Source of the DNA: Halorubrum sp. PV6
Lineage (GTDB): Archaea > Halobacteriota > Halobacteria > Halobacteriales > Haloferacaceae
Assembly: GCF_003990725.2 (NCBI RefSeq)
Contig: NZ_CP030064.1
Span: forward strand, 2,604,001 to 2,668,000
Length of the DNA: 64,000 nucleotides
Direction: 5' to 3'
Under the pieces are notes generated by a model. It worked only from the letters and a program-made list of their open reading frames with translations. It made no database searches and was not told the origin of the DNA. Made by a program: the position numbers and the translations under genes. This document shows, one piece after another, positions 26,465-35,127 of this stretch; positions within the stretch are counted from its first letter, which is position 1, and the number at the start of each line of letters is the position of its first letter.

Positions 26465-27546
26465 GGCGACCCCACGGGGTGGAGGCCCTGGAACTCCAAG
26501 CCGGCGTCTTCGGGCAGCCCGAGCGCGACGTTCGCCGCGTGGACCGCCTGTCCGGCCGATCCTTTGGTCATGTTGTCGATAGCCGAGAACACGACGACGC
26601 GCCGGTTGCCCGGATCGAGTTCGAAGCCGACCTCGCCGTAGTTGGTGCCGGCGACCGACTTCGGCTCGGGGTAGCGGTAGACGCCGCCGCCGCCGGAGAC
26701 GATCCGCATGAACGGCTCGTCGGCGTAGGCGCCGCGGTACGCCTTCCAGAGGTCCGCCTTCGAGACCGGCTCGTCGGGGAAGACGTGACAGGTCGCGCTC
26801 GCGCCGCGGACCATCTCCACCGCGTGGACGGTAAAGGAGACGTCGAGTCCGAGGTACGCCTCGATCTCCGCCTCGTGGCGGTGCCCGGTGGGGGCGTAGG
26901 GGCGCACGACGCCCGAGCGCTCCGGGTGCGAGGAGGCCGCGCCGCCGCCGGCGCCGCCCTCCGAGGAGCCGACCTTCACGTCGACGACGACCTCGCCGGC
27001 GTCGGGACCGAGCGCGCCCGCGTCGACGAGGGGTTTGAGTCCGAGGATCGTCGCCGTCGCGTTACAGCCGCCGCCGGCGATCAGGTCGGCGCCGGGGAGG
27101 TTCTCGCGGTTGAGTTCGGGGAGCGCGTACTCCGCGCGCTCCAGGTACTCGGGCGACTCGTGGCCGTCGTACCACTCGTCGTACAGCTCGGCCGCGGGCA
27201 GCCGGAAGTCCGCCGAGAGGTCGACGACGGTGTCTGCGGCCTCGAAGTACTCGTCTATCTGGCCCATCGAGACGCCGTGGGGCGTCGCCGAGAACAGCAC
27301 GTCGACCGACTCCAGATCGTCGGGGTCGGAAAAGCGCAGGTCGAGCCCGCGCAGGTTCGGGTGCGACCGCCCGACGGTCATGTTGTCGGCCGAGCGCGAC
27401 GTGGCCTGAACGATCTCGAACTCGGGGTGTGCAGCGAGGATCCGCAGCAGTTCGCCGCCGGTGAAGCCGGTGCCGCCGACGACGCTCGCGGTGTACGTCT
27501 CGTCGACGGTCGCGGCGTCGACCGCCGTCTCCTCGGCGGCCGTCAT
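26461..27546 (-). CDS. argC: LysW-glutamyl-phosphate reductase (ArgC/LysY type)
   Basis: 361 residues from ATG 27546; the frame extends upstream only opposite argX. The NADP-binding motif VVGGTGFTGGELLRIL is near residue 20, and the catalytic Cys lies in AGGGCNATATILGLKPL, with His in SGHRHEAEIEAYL-like sequence (here TGHRHEAEIEAYLG). The enzyme reduces carrier-bound glutamyl phosphate to the semialdehyde. A four-base overlap (ATGA) links it to argX upstream and to argB downstream. Confidence 0.95.
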   Translation of the reverse strand: MTAAEETAVDAATVDETYTASVVGGTGFTGGELLRILAAHPEFEIVQATSRSADNMTVGRSHPNLRGLDLRFSDPDDLESVDVLFSATPHGVSMGQIDEYFEAADTVVDLSADFRLPAAELYDEWYDGHESPEYLERAEYALPELNRENLPGADLIAGGGCNATATILGLKPLVDAGALGPDAGEVVVDVKVGSSEGGAGGGAASSHPERSGVVRPYAPTGHRHEAEIEAYLGLDVSFTVHAVEMVRGASATCHVFPDEPVSKADLWKAYRGAYADEPFMRIVSGGGGVYRYPEPKSVAGTNYGEVGFELDPGNRRVVVFSAIDNMTKGSAGQAVHAANVALGLPEDAGLEFQGLHPVGSP

Positions 27547-28439
27547 ACCGTCGCCTCCGTGGTGTCGGCGTCTTCCGCCGCCGCGGCCGCCTTCGTCTCC
27601 AGCCAGTCGACGACCGTCGCGGGGACGTCGACGTCGCTGGCCGCGTCGAGCGCCTTGAACTCGACCGTGTGGTTCACTTCGTGGACGGTGTACTCGCCGG
27701 AGCCCTCGCCGCCGACCTCCATCAGGTCGACGCCGAGGAGCCCGCCGCCGACCGCCTCGCTCGCGCGCTCGACGAGGTCGAGGGCGCGGTCGTCGAGGTC
27801 GAACGTCGCCGTCTCGCCGCCTTTCGCGGCGTTCGTGAGCCAGTGGTCGGACGAGCGCGTCATCGCGGCGACCGGCTCGCCGTCGACCGCCAGCACGCGG
27901 ATGTCGCGGCCGGGCTTGTCGACGAACTCCTGGATGTAGAACACCTTGTGCTCGTAGTGGCCGAGCGTCTCCTTGTGCTCTAAGATCGCCTCGGCCGCGT
28001 TGCGCGAGTCGATCTTCGCCATCAGGCGGCCCCACGAGCCGACGACGGGTTTTAAGACGCAGGGGTAGCCGAACGACTCGATGGCCTCCATCGCCGACTC
28101 CTTCGTGAACGCGACTTCGGTCGCCGGGGTCGGAATGTCCGCCTCGGCGAGCGCGAGCGAGTTCTTTGCCTTGTCGGCGCAGACGTCGCCCGTCTCGGGG
28201 CTGTTTACCACCGGGACGCCGTAGCTGTCGAGGAACTGGGTCGCGTACAGCGACCGGCTCGTCGACAGACAGCGATCGACGACCAGATCGAGGTCCTCGA
28301 CGTCGGCCGTGGTCTCCGCCAGTCCGAACCGCTCTTTGCGTACGTCTATCTTCGCGATCTCGTGATCGCGGTCGCGGAGCTCGGAGAGCAGCAGCTTCTC
28401 GTCTTTCCGGATCCGCGAGTAGAGGATCCCTATTTGCAT
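27543..28439 (-). CDS. argX: Glutamate-LysW ligase (ArgX/LysX type, ATP-grasp)
   Basis: 298 residues from ATG 28439 (MQIGILYSRIRKDEKLLL); a GTG nine bases upstream is possible. It is an ATP-grasp ligase of the RimK/LysX family, with the ATP-binding VLKPVVGSWGRLMAKIDS region and metal-binding residues in LLGVDLMEV and VHEVNHTVEFK. It joins the alpha-amino group of glutamate to the C-terminal glutamate of the carrier. Haloarchaea make lysine by the diaminopimelate route, so arginine is the likely pathway here. The carrier gene is 41 bases upstream. Confidence 0.93.
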   Translation of the reverse strand: MQIGILYSRIRKDEKLLLSELRDRDHEIAKIDVRKERFGLAETTADVEDLDLVVDRCLSTSRSLYATQFLDSYGVPVVNSPETGDVCADKAKNSLALAEADIPTPATEVAFTKESAMEAIESFGYPCVLKPVVGSWGRLMAKIDSRNAAEAILEHKETLGHYEHKVFYIQEFVDKPGRDIRVLAVDGEPVAAMTRSSDHWLTNAAKGGETATFDLDDRALDLVERASEAVGGGLLGVDLMEVGGEGSGEYTVHEVNHTVEFKALDAASDVDVPATVVDWLETKAAAAAEDADTTEATV

Positions 28440-28480
28440 GTCGACCACTCGCGTGTCGCGGTCGTGACAGTCGTCACCAT

Positions 28481-28669
28481 CTACTCGCCCCAGTCCTCCT
28501 CGAGTTCGGGGGCCTCTTCGAGCACGACGGGGTCCAGCGAGATGACCTCCAGCTCGGTCCCGGTGACCGGGCTGTCGATGATCTCGCCGACTTCGACGTC
28601 GGCCGGGAGTTCGATCTCTTCGCCCGTGATCGGGTCCTCTGCCAGCACTGGGTCGGTGTCGTTCGTCAT
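28481..28669 (-). CDS. lysW: LysW/ArgW-type amino-group carrier protein lacking zinc-ribbon cysteines
   Basis: 62 residues. The C-terminus EEDWGE is the conserved LysW tail whose final Glu carries the substrate. The body EEIELPADVEVGEII and TELEVISLDPVVLEEAPEL aligns well with LysW. In usual LysW two CPxCG motifs bind zinc, but here they read DPITG and SPVTG, so all four cysteines are lost while the surrounding prolines and glycines remain. The protein carries glutamate and its derivatives through ArgX, ArgB, ArgC, ArgD and ArgE. The ATG at 28669 is supported by a TATA-like element about 30 bases upstream. A longer in-frame extension to 28771 is non-conserved. Confidence 0.92.
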   Translation of the reverse strand: MTNDTDPVLAEDPITGEEIELPADVEVGEIIDSPVTGTELEVISLDPVVLEEAPELEEDWGE

Positions 28670-28696
28670 CGTACCACCTACTCGACCGTGAACCCG

Positions 28697-28735
28697 CATA
28701 AAGCCTTCGAACTTGTAATATAGTTTACAATAAAC
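28697..28735 (-). promoter_or_regulatory. Putative promoter/operator of the lysW-argXCBDEF operon
   Basis: In the AT-rich strip ahead of lysW there are two overlapping inverted repeats: TTGTAA/TTACAA (28713-28718 and 28725-28730) and GTTTA/TAAAC (28723-28727 and 28731-28735). A TATA-like tttatg lies about 30 bases from the ATG. Palindromes of this sort are typical of Lrp/AsnC-type operators, but no regulator gene is adjacent. The whole 28670-28921 gap has no gene. Confidence 0.45.
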
Positions 28736-28921
28736 AGAGTTCCAGCTAACGGAGATAAATCGGCCAGACAACCGTCGTGCGAAATCCGATGTCAGATTTC
28801 AGTAGATAATGTGTCCCCTCGCAGGGACGGCGGTCGTCGCTCGACCGCCGACGCCGTCGGCCGTCGCGGCGGCTGAGACCGACGATCGGAGCGCGTCCCG
28901 ACCGATGTCGCGGTCGCCGAC

Positions 28922-30394
28922 TCAGACATACGAGTCCACCTCCGACGCCAGCAGCTCCGCGGCCGCGGCGAGCGACTCGCGCTCGGCGGTCAGCGTCGCG
29001 GTGTCGGCTTCGATCCCGGAGTCGGCGGTCGCGAGTTCGTCGGCGACGGCGGCGGGCGCGGGCCCGCCGGCGGAGTCGCGGCTCGCGACGCTGGCGGCGG
29101 GGTCGAGCGCGGACACCACGGCTTCGCGGCTCACGTGTGCCGAGAGGGCCTCGCCCGTCACCTTTCGAGTGGCCTCGTCAACTTTTGCGGCGGCGTCGGC
29201 CGCCGAGTCGTCGTCGGAGACGCTCTCGGCGGCGGTCGCGACGATCTCGTGGGCGGTCCGGAAGGGCATCCCGTTCATCGCGAGCAGGTCGGCGACGCCG
29301 GTCGCCGTCGCGAAGCCCTCGCCCGCGGCGTCCGCGAGCGTCGCGTCGTTCCACTCGGCGGTCGCGACCGCGCCCGCGGCGACCTCGGTCGCCTCGCGCA
29401 CGTCGTCGGCGATGTCGAACACGCCCGCGTGGGCGCGCTGGAGGTCGCGGTTGTACGCGCGGGGCAGCCCTTTTAAGAGGCTCAGCGTCCCCGTCGCCTC
29501 GCCGATCGCGTCGCCGGCGACGCCGCGGGTCAGCTCCAGCGTGTCCGGGTTCTTCTTCTGGGGCATGATCGAGGAGGTGGAGGCGTACGCGTCCGAAAGC
29601 TCCACGAACCCCTTGTTCGAGAAGATGACGAGGTCCTCCGCGAGCCCCGACAGCGTCGTCGCGAGCGTGGCGCAGGCGGTCGACCCCTCGGCGAGGAAGT
29701 CGCGGGCCGACGCCGCGTCCGTCGAGTTCCGGACCGTCCCGTCGAAGCCGAGCAGTTCGGCGGTCCGCTCCCGGTCGATATCGAACGGCGTCCCCGCGAA
29801 GGCAGCCGCGCCGAGCGGCGACCGGTTCACCCGCTCGTAGGCGTCGAGCAGGCGCGCGGTGTCGCGGGCGATCCCGCCCTCGTAGGAGAGCAGGTAGTGC
29901 GCGACCGTCGTCGGCTGTGCGGGTTGGAGGTGCGTGTAGCCGGGCATCACGGTCTCGGTGTGCTCGCTCGCGGCGTCGATGAGCGCCTCGCGGAGTGCGA
30001 GGGTGGCCTCGGCGGCCGCGAGCAGGTCCTCGCGCAGCCGGTACCGGATGCAAGTCGCGACCTCGTCGTTGCGCGAGCGGGCCGTGTGCATCCGCCCGCC
30101 GTCCGGACCGATCCGGTCGATGACGGCCGTCTCGATGGCCTCGTGAACGTCCTCGCCGTCGGATAAGTCGTCGTGGCCGGCGGCCTCCACGTCGGCGAGG
30201 GCGTCGAGGATCGCCCCCGCGACCGCGTCGTCGACGATCCCCTGCTCGGCGAGCATCACCGTGTGCGCGCGGTCGACCGCGAGGTCGGCCTCGAAGATGG
30301 CCGCGTCGGCCGCGAGGCTCGATAGGAACTCGCGGGCGGGGCCGCCGCTGAAGCGGTCGCGGCGAACGGCCGTGCCGGGATCGTCGTCGGTCAT
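28922..30394 (-). CDS. argH: Argininosuccinate lyase
   Basis: 490 residues, fumarase/aspartase superfamily. The signature STSSIMPQKKNPDTLEL near residue 275 contains the catalytic serine loop, and HTARSRNDEVATCIRY and MPGYTHLQPAQPTTVAHYL are the other conserved regions. It cleaves argininosuccinate to arginine and fumarate. The ATG directly follows the argG stop with no gap, so the two final arginine genes form a unit. The C-terminal region has an alanine- and serine-rich helical part typical of haloarchaea. The 253-base gap to lysW shows that the carrier operon has its own promoter. Confidence 0.96.
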   Translation of the reverse strand: MTDDDPGTAVRRDRFSGGPAREFLSSLAADAAIFEADLAVDRAHTVMLAEQGIVDDAVAGAILDALADVEAAGHDDLSDGEDVHEAIETAVIDRIGPDGGRMHTARSRNDEVATCIRYRLREDLLAAAEATLALREALIDAASEHTETVMPGYTHLQPAQPTTVAHYLLSYEGGIARDTARLLDAYERVNRSPLGAAAFAGTPFDIDRERTAELLGFDGTVRNSTDAASARDFLAEGSTACATLATTLSGLAEDLVIFSNKGFVELSDAYASTSSIMPQKKNPDTLELTRGVAGDAIGEATGTLSLLKGLPRAYNRDLQRAHAGVFDIADDVREATEVAAGAVATAEWNDATLADAAGEGFATATGVADLLAMNGMPFRTAHEIVATAAESVSDDDSAADAAAKVDEATRKVTGEALSAHVSREAVVSALDPAASVASRDSAGGPAPAAVADELATADSGIEADTATLTAERESLAAAAELLASEVDSYV

Positions 30395-31624
30395 CTATTC
30401 GGACTCGTCGTCGGTTCCGCTGCCGTCGGTGGCCAGTTCGGGCTTCGAGACGCTCTTTTTGACGTCGTTCGCGAGGCGCTCCTGAAGCCCGTGGTACTTC
30501 GCGACGCCGGTAGCGTCCTCCTGCGCGATGCCGGCCACGTCCTCGGTGTTGAACGAGGCCATCTCCTCGGAGTAGACCGCGTACTCCGAGTCGCGGGCGA
30601 CGACGCGGCAGTTGCCGCCGGAGACCTTCACCGTCGCCGTCCCCGTCACCACGTCCTGCGTCTCGTCGATGAACGCGTCGAGCGCGTCGACGACGGGCGC
30701 GAACACGAGTCCCTGATACGCCTTCTCGGACCACTCCTGCTCGATTCCCTTCTTAAATGAGCGCTCGTTTTTCGTCAAGACGAGGTCCTCCAGCGCCTGG
30801 TGGGCCGTCAGCAGGACCGTCGCGGCCGGGTGCTCGTAGTTCTCGCGGACCTTCAGCCCGAGCATGCGGTCTTCCATCACGTCGGTGCGGCCGATGCCGT
30901 AGCCGCCGGCGTACTTGTTGAGGTGCTGGATCAGCGGGACCGGGTCCATCGCCTCGCCGTCGATAGCGACCGGGACGCCCTCCTCGAAGGCGACCTCGAT
31001 CGTCGTCTCGCCTTCCGGCTCCGCGGTCCACTGGTAGATGTCCTCCGGCGGCTCGTAGTTCGGGTCCTCCAGTTCGCCGCCCTCGACCGCGCGCGACCAG
31101 ATGTTCTCGTCGATAGACCAGACGCCGCCGTCGCCGGCCTCGACGGGCAGGTCCTTCTCCGCGGCGTAATCGATCTCCCACTCGCGGGTGAGGCCGAGTT
31201 CGCGCACGGGGGCGATCACTTCCAGGTCGGAGCCGCGCCAGACGGCCTCGAACCGGAGCTGGTCGTTGCCCTTCCCGGTACAGCCGTGCGCGATGGCGTC
31301 ACAGCCCTGCTCTTCGGCGACGCCCAAGATTGCCTCGGCGATGACGGGGCGCGCGAGGGCGGTCCCGAGCGGGTAGCCCTGATACGTCGCGTTCGCCTTC
31401 ACGGCGTCGTAACAGAGGTCGGCGAACTCCGCTTTCGCGTCGACGACGTGGATGTCGAGGCCGAGCGCCTCGGCCGTCTCTTCCGCCTCGTCGAACTCCT
31501 CGGTCGGCTGCCCGACGTCGACGTTGACGCCGATGACCTCGTCGTAGCCGTACTCTTCTTTTAAAAGCGGCACGCAGACGGTCGTGTCGAGTCCCCCACT
31601 GAACGCGAGTGCAACGGTTGCCAT
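30395..31624 (-). CDS. argG: Argininosuccinate synthase
   Basis: 409 residues from ATG 31624. The ATP-pyrophosphatase loop ALAFSGGLDTTVC lies near residue 5, HGCTGKGNDQLRFE near 112 and the citrulline-binding GRTDVMEDRMLGLKVRE region near 265. The enzyme joins citrulline and aspartate using ATP. An in-frame start 12 codons upstream (MNLRGVGR...) is rejected because it would place the start inside the promoter. A perfect inverted repeat flanks the TATA-like element (see separate entry). argH follows immediately. Confidence 0.97.
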   Translation of the reverse strand: MATVALAFSGGLDTTVCVPLLKEEYGYDEVIGVNVDVGQPTEEFDEAEETAEALGLDIHVVDAKAEFADLCYDAVKANATYQGYPLGTALARPVIAEAILGVAEEQGCDAIAHGCTGKGNDQLRFEAVWRGSDLEVIAPVRELGLTREWEIDYAAEKDLPVEAGDGGVWSIDENIWSRAVEGGELEDPNYEPPEDIYQWTAEPEGETTIEVAFEEGVPVAIDGEAMDPVPLIQHLNKYAGGYGIGRTDVMEDRMLGLKVRENYEHPAATVLLTAHQALEDLVLTKNERSFKKGIEQEWSEKAYQGLVFAPVVDALDAFIDETQDVVTGTATVKVSGGNCRVVARDSEYAVYSEEMASFNTEDVAGIAQEDATGVAKYHGLQERLANDVKKSVSKPELATDGSGTDDESE

Positions 31625-31632
31625 TACCGGAG

Positions 31633-31667
31633 TAAAACGGCCCACACCCCTTAAATTCACCGTTTTA
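31633..31667 (-). promoter_or_regulatory. argG promoter with inverted repeat flanking TATA
   Basis: Perfect 8-base inverted repeat TAAAACGG/CCGTTTTA (31633-31640 and 31660-31667) brackets a TATA-like aatttaagg about 28 bases from the argG ATG. A protein bound at both arms would cover the TATA box, giving simple repression. The spacing between arm centres is 27 bases. Confidence 0.5.
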
Positions 31668-31971
31668 GTTGTTGGAACGAAAGGAGAGCGGCGACGCTAC
31701 GGACGGACGTGGCTGTCACTCACAGGAACGGAACGGCGCGAACGCGACGAGGGAGAATATTATTGGCCCGAAGGGGCCGATCGTCGCGCCGCGCCGGAAT
31801 CCGGTCGCGGCGGTCGGACGCCTCGTCGCGGTCGCGGGGCTCGTCGGCCTCGGAAACGGGCGGCGTCGAGACGAGCCTCCGCACGCATTAGCGGTAGGTA
31901 GTTGCGTTTCGGTATAAAAGTATTCCGCACCGATCGTCGGTCGCAACGCTTGCCGGCCCGCCGAGTCGGGC
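31668..31971. other. Gene-free stretch upstream of argG and downstream of hemL
   Basis: No credible gene. It contains a short GC hairpin (31765-31769 with 31774-31778, loop gaag) flanked by AT-rich bases, perhaps a terminator, and a lone TATA-like tataaaag at 31913-31920 with no reading frame behind it. Open frames here lack family matches and codon bias. Confidence 0.5.
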
Positions 31972-33309
31972 CTACAGCGCCTCGCGGTAGGCCGCGAGCG
32001 TCTCTTCGACGTCTTCCTCCGTGTGCGCGTAGGACGTGAACTGACACTCGTACTGGTTCGCGGTGAGGAACACCCCGCGGTCTTTCATCTCCTGCCAGAA
32101 GACGCGCTCCCAGCGGTCGGTGGCGGCGCGAGCCACGTCGGCGCCCGTCTTCGGACACGCGTCGTAGCGCGCGCAGTCGGGGTTCTGTCGGCACCCCCCC
32201 GCACAGCAGGCGTCGACGTCGTCGGGGGCGTCTCGCGTGAAGATGGTCTTAAACATCGAGTCGGTGCCGACGACGGTGTACTCGGGGGCGCGCTCCGCAC
32301 AGATTTCGGCGATGCCCTCGCGGAGTTTCCGGCCGAGTCGGTCGACGTGCTCGTACACGTCGTTTTCGGCGGCGTACTCCAGCCCGGCTTTCCCGGCGGC
32401 CATCGTCACGGGGTGCCCCGAGAAGGTGCCGGACTGGAACACGTCGCCGGCGGGCGTGAACTCCTCGATGATCTCCGCTTTGCCGCCGATAGCGCCGACC
32501 GGGAAGCCGCCGCCGATGATCTTTCCGAACGTCGTCACGTCGGGCGTGACGCCGAACTTCGACTGCGCGCAGCCGAGCCCGCCCACGCGGAACCCGGTGA
32601 TCACCTCGTCGAAGACCAAGAGCGAGCCGTGGTCGTCACAGAGGTCCCGGAGCGTCTCGTGGTAGCCGTCGACCGGCATGACGATCCCCATGTTGGCTAA
32701 GATCGGCTCGACGAGGACAGCGGCGATGTCGTCGCCGTGTTCGGCGAACACCTCCTTCGCCGCCTGCGGGTCGTTGAACGGAACCGGAAGGGTGTGCTTC
32801 GCGAACTCCTCGGGGATTCCCTTCGTCGACGGGTGCGGGTCGTCGGGCGACCCCTCGACGAGCGTCGACTCCTGGGCGCCGTGGTAGCCGCCCTGCATGA
32901 CGACGATTTTGTCGCGGCCGGTGTGGCCGCGAGCGAGCCGCACCGCCGACACCGTCGCCTCCGTCCCGGAGTTGACGAAGCGGATCGACTCGACGCTCGG
33001 GACGTGTCGGGCCACGAACTCGGCGTGTTCGACCTCGATTTCGGTGGGGGCACCGTACATCGGCCCCTGCGCGACGTGCGACTGGATCGCCGCCTCGACC
33101 GGATCCGGAAGGTCGTGGCCGTACAGCAGCGGGCCGTACCCCATCACCCAGTCGACGTACCGGTTGCCGTCGGCGTCGATCACGTGGCCGCCGTCGCCGC
33201 GCTCGACGAAGAACGGGTGCGGCATGTTCGCCCGGACCGAAGAGTTGACCCCCGCGGGCATGACCGACAGCGCGCGGTCGTACAGCCCGCGAGAGCGCTC
33301 GTGGTTCAT
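31972..33309 (-). CDS. hemL: Glutamate-1-semialdehyde 2,1-aminomutase
   Basis: 445 residues, PLP enzyme of tetrapyrrole synthesis that converts glutamate-1-semialdehyde to 5-aminolevulinate. The N-terminus [27 protein letters not shown] is typical, the PLP lysine is in [14 protein letters not shown], and [12 protein letters not shown] holds the cofactor Asp. Near residues 366-386 is an insertion with five cysteines (CC, C, C, C in [14 protein letters not shown]) not present in bacterial HemL. It may bind a metal or form disulfides; this is inference. The gene is monocistronic, with ATG at 33309. Confidence 0.95.
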   Translation of the reverse strand: MNHERSRGLYDRALSVMPAGVNSSVRANMPHPFFVERGDGGHVIDADGNRYVDWVMGYGPLLYGHDLPDPVEAAIQSHVAQGPMYGAPTEIEVEHAEFVARHVPSVESIRFVNSGTEATVSAVRLARGHTGRDKIVVMQGGYHGAQESTLVEGSPDDPHPSTKGIPEEFAKHTLPVPFNDPQAAKEVFAEHGDDIAAVLVEPILANMGIVMPVDGYHETLRDLCDDHGSLLVFDEVITGFRVGGLGCAQSKFGVTPDVTTFGKIIGGGFPVGAIGGKAEIIEEFTPAGDVFQSGTFSGHPVTMAAGKAGLEYAAENDVYEHVDRLGRKLREGIAEICAERAPEYTVVGTDSMFKTIFTRDAPDDVDACCAGGCRQNPDCARYDACPKTGADVARAATDRWERVFWQEMKDRGVFLTANQYECQFTSYAHTEEDVEETLAAYREAL

Positions 33310-33408
33310 AGCGACTGGTTGGAGCGGCGGGCTGAAAGTAGTTGCCGAACCGGCCTGGTGCCGGTCGGATCGGAGAGAAACAGCGACGGTGGTTCGCGAG
33401 CGACTCGC

Positions 33409-35127
33409 TTAGACGGCCTCCGTTCCGGTCGCGCCGGTGCGGACCTGCAGTGCCTCCTCAACCGGCATGATGAAGACCTTCCCGTCGCCGGGTTCGCCGG
33501 TCTTCGACGCGTCGGCGATGGCGTTTGCGACCTCGTCGGCCGGGATGTCGGCGACGACCACTTCGACTTTCACCTTCTGGTGGAGGTCGACCGTGAACTC
33601 CTCGCCGCGCCACTGGCCCTTCTTCGCGGGCTGGCTGCCGCGCCCCGAGACGTTCGTCACGGTGAGCGACGGGGCGTTGATCTCCGCGAGCGCCTTCTTG
33701 ATGGCTCCGAGCTTGTCCGGGCGGACGACCGCGGTGACCATCTTGATGTCCGCGCCCGCCTCCTCGCCGCCGTCGGCGCGCGGGGAGTCCTGGGTGGTGT
33801 CGACGACGGACGGGCCGCCGTCGGTCGCGACGCGGTCGCCACCGAACTCGGGGTAGGTCTCGACGCCGTGTTCGGAGATGTCGAGGCCCTCCTGTTCGTG
33901 TTCTGCGGTGACGCGCGCTTCGCCGCTCAGCTTGAGGGCGTACCAGACGGCCGCGGTCGCGGTGAGCGTCCAGCCGCCGATGATGACGACGCCGACCAGC
34001 TGGGCGACGAAGTGGGCACCGACGCCGGCGCTCAGGGTGCCGGGCGCGGCGACGAACGGGAACAGCAGCGTTCCGAGGACGCCAGCGCTGCCGTGGACCG
34101 GGAACACCGCGCAGACGTCGTCGATCTTGAGCGTGTCCGAGACGAACTCGAAGACGATGGGAAGCTGGGCGCCGGCGAGACCGCCGACGATCAGCGCGCC
34201 CCACCACGCCGTGGTGTCCGGAATGGCCGTGATGCCGACGAGGCCGGCGAGCAGGCCGTTCGCGACGTAAAGCGTGTCGACTTTCCCGGTCTTGAGCCAC
34301 ACGACGAGCGCGGCGCCGATGCCGCCGGCCGCCATCGCGATGGTCGTCCCCATCGCGACCAGGTTGACGGTCAGCGTGTTGAACACGCCGCCGCTGACGA
34401 CGGAGGCCGTGCCGACGTTGAAGCCGTACCAGCCGAACGCGAGGACGAGCGTCCCCAGCACGGCGAACGTCAGCGAGTGGCCGGGGATGACGTTCGTCGA
34501 GCCGTCCTTGGCGTAGCGGTCCATCCGCGGTCCGAGGACGGCCGCGGCCGTGAGGCCGGCGATCCCGCCCATGCCGTGGACGATCATGCCGCCCGCGAAG
34601 TCGTGGAACGCGGTCCCGGTCAGCTGCGCGACGAGCCCGTCGCCCGACGCCGACCAGGTGAACGCGATGACCATCGGGTAGATCACCGCTGCGAGGAGGA
34701 ACGTGTACGTGACGTACGCGCGGAGTTTCGCGCGGCCGGCGACCGCACCGGAGACGATCGTCGCGGCCGTCATCGCGAAGACGGCGCCGTAGAGCCAGTT
34801 AACGTACGGGCCCACGGCCCCGCTCTCGACGGCGAGTTCGCCGCCGGAGAACAGCGTCCCAGCGGCCGAGACCGGGCCGCCGGAGCCGCTCATCACGCTC
34901 GTAAACGCCGTGCCGATGAGGAAAAACACCGTCACGCCGACGCTCCACGTCAGGAGGTTCTTCGTCAGCTGGTTCGCGACGTTCTTCGAGCGGACCTGCC
35001 CGGCTTCGAGCATGGCGAAGCCCGCGTGCATGAAGAAGATGAGGAACGTTACCATCAGGATCCACGTCCCGTTCATCGCGGATGCGAACGTGCTCGGGTC
35101 GACCGTTGCGAGTACGCCGGTCGTCAC
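33409..35127 (-). CDS. amt: Ammonium channel Amt fused to a C-terminal PII domain
   Basis: 572 residues from GTG 35127. Residues 1 to about 400 form an Amt channel: the family start [16 protein letters not shown], the first pore His in [13 protein letters not shown] and the second in [14 protein letters not shown], with about eleven membrane helices. After an acidic linker, residues 459-572 are a PII (GlnB/GlnK) domain: [14 protein letters not shown], the T-loop [15 protein letters not shown], and [18 protein letters not shown], which is the PII C-terminal ligand site. Normally a separate GlnK blocks Amt when nitrogen is ample. Here the blocker is covalently attached. Tyr51, the uridylylation site of enteric PII, is Trp506 here. 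No separate glnK follows. Confidence 0.94.
   Translation of the reverse strand: MTTGVLATVDPSTFASAMNGTWILMVTFLIFFMHAGFAMLEAGQVRSKNVANQLTKNLLTWSVGVTVFFLIGTAFTSVMSGSGGPVSAAGTLFSGGELAVESGAVGPYVNWLYGAVFAMTAATIVSGAVAGRAKLRAYVTYTFLLAAVIYPMVIAFTWSASGDGLVAQLTGTAFHDFAGGMIVHGMGGIAGLTAAAVLGPRMDRYAKDGSTNVIPGHSLTFAVLGTLVLAFGWYGFNVGTASVVSGGVFNTLTVNLVAMGTTIAMAAGGIGAALVVWLKTGKVDTLYVANGLLAGLVGITAIPDTTAWWGALIVGGLAGAQLPIVFEFVSDTLKIDDVCAVFPVHGSAGVLGTLLFPFVAAPGTLSAGVGAHFVAQLVGVVIIGGWTLTATAAVWYALKLSGEARVTAEHEQEGLDISEHGVETYPEFGGDRVATDGGPSVVDTTQDSPRADGGEEAGADIKMVTAVVRPDKLGAIKKALAEINAPSLTVTNVSGRGSQPAKKGQWRGEEFTVDLHQKVKVEVVVADIPADEVANAIADASKTGEPGDGKVFIMPVEEALQVRTGATGTEAV

Noticed and set aside
28809-29840. Plus-strand 343-residue frame opposite argH
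   Set aside because: Serine- and alanine-rich mirror of argH codons; argH is beyond doubt on the minus strand.
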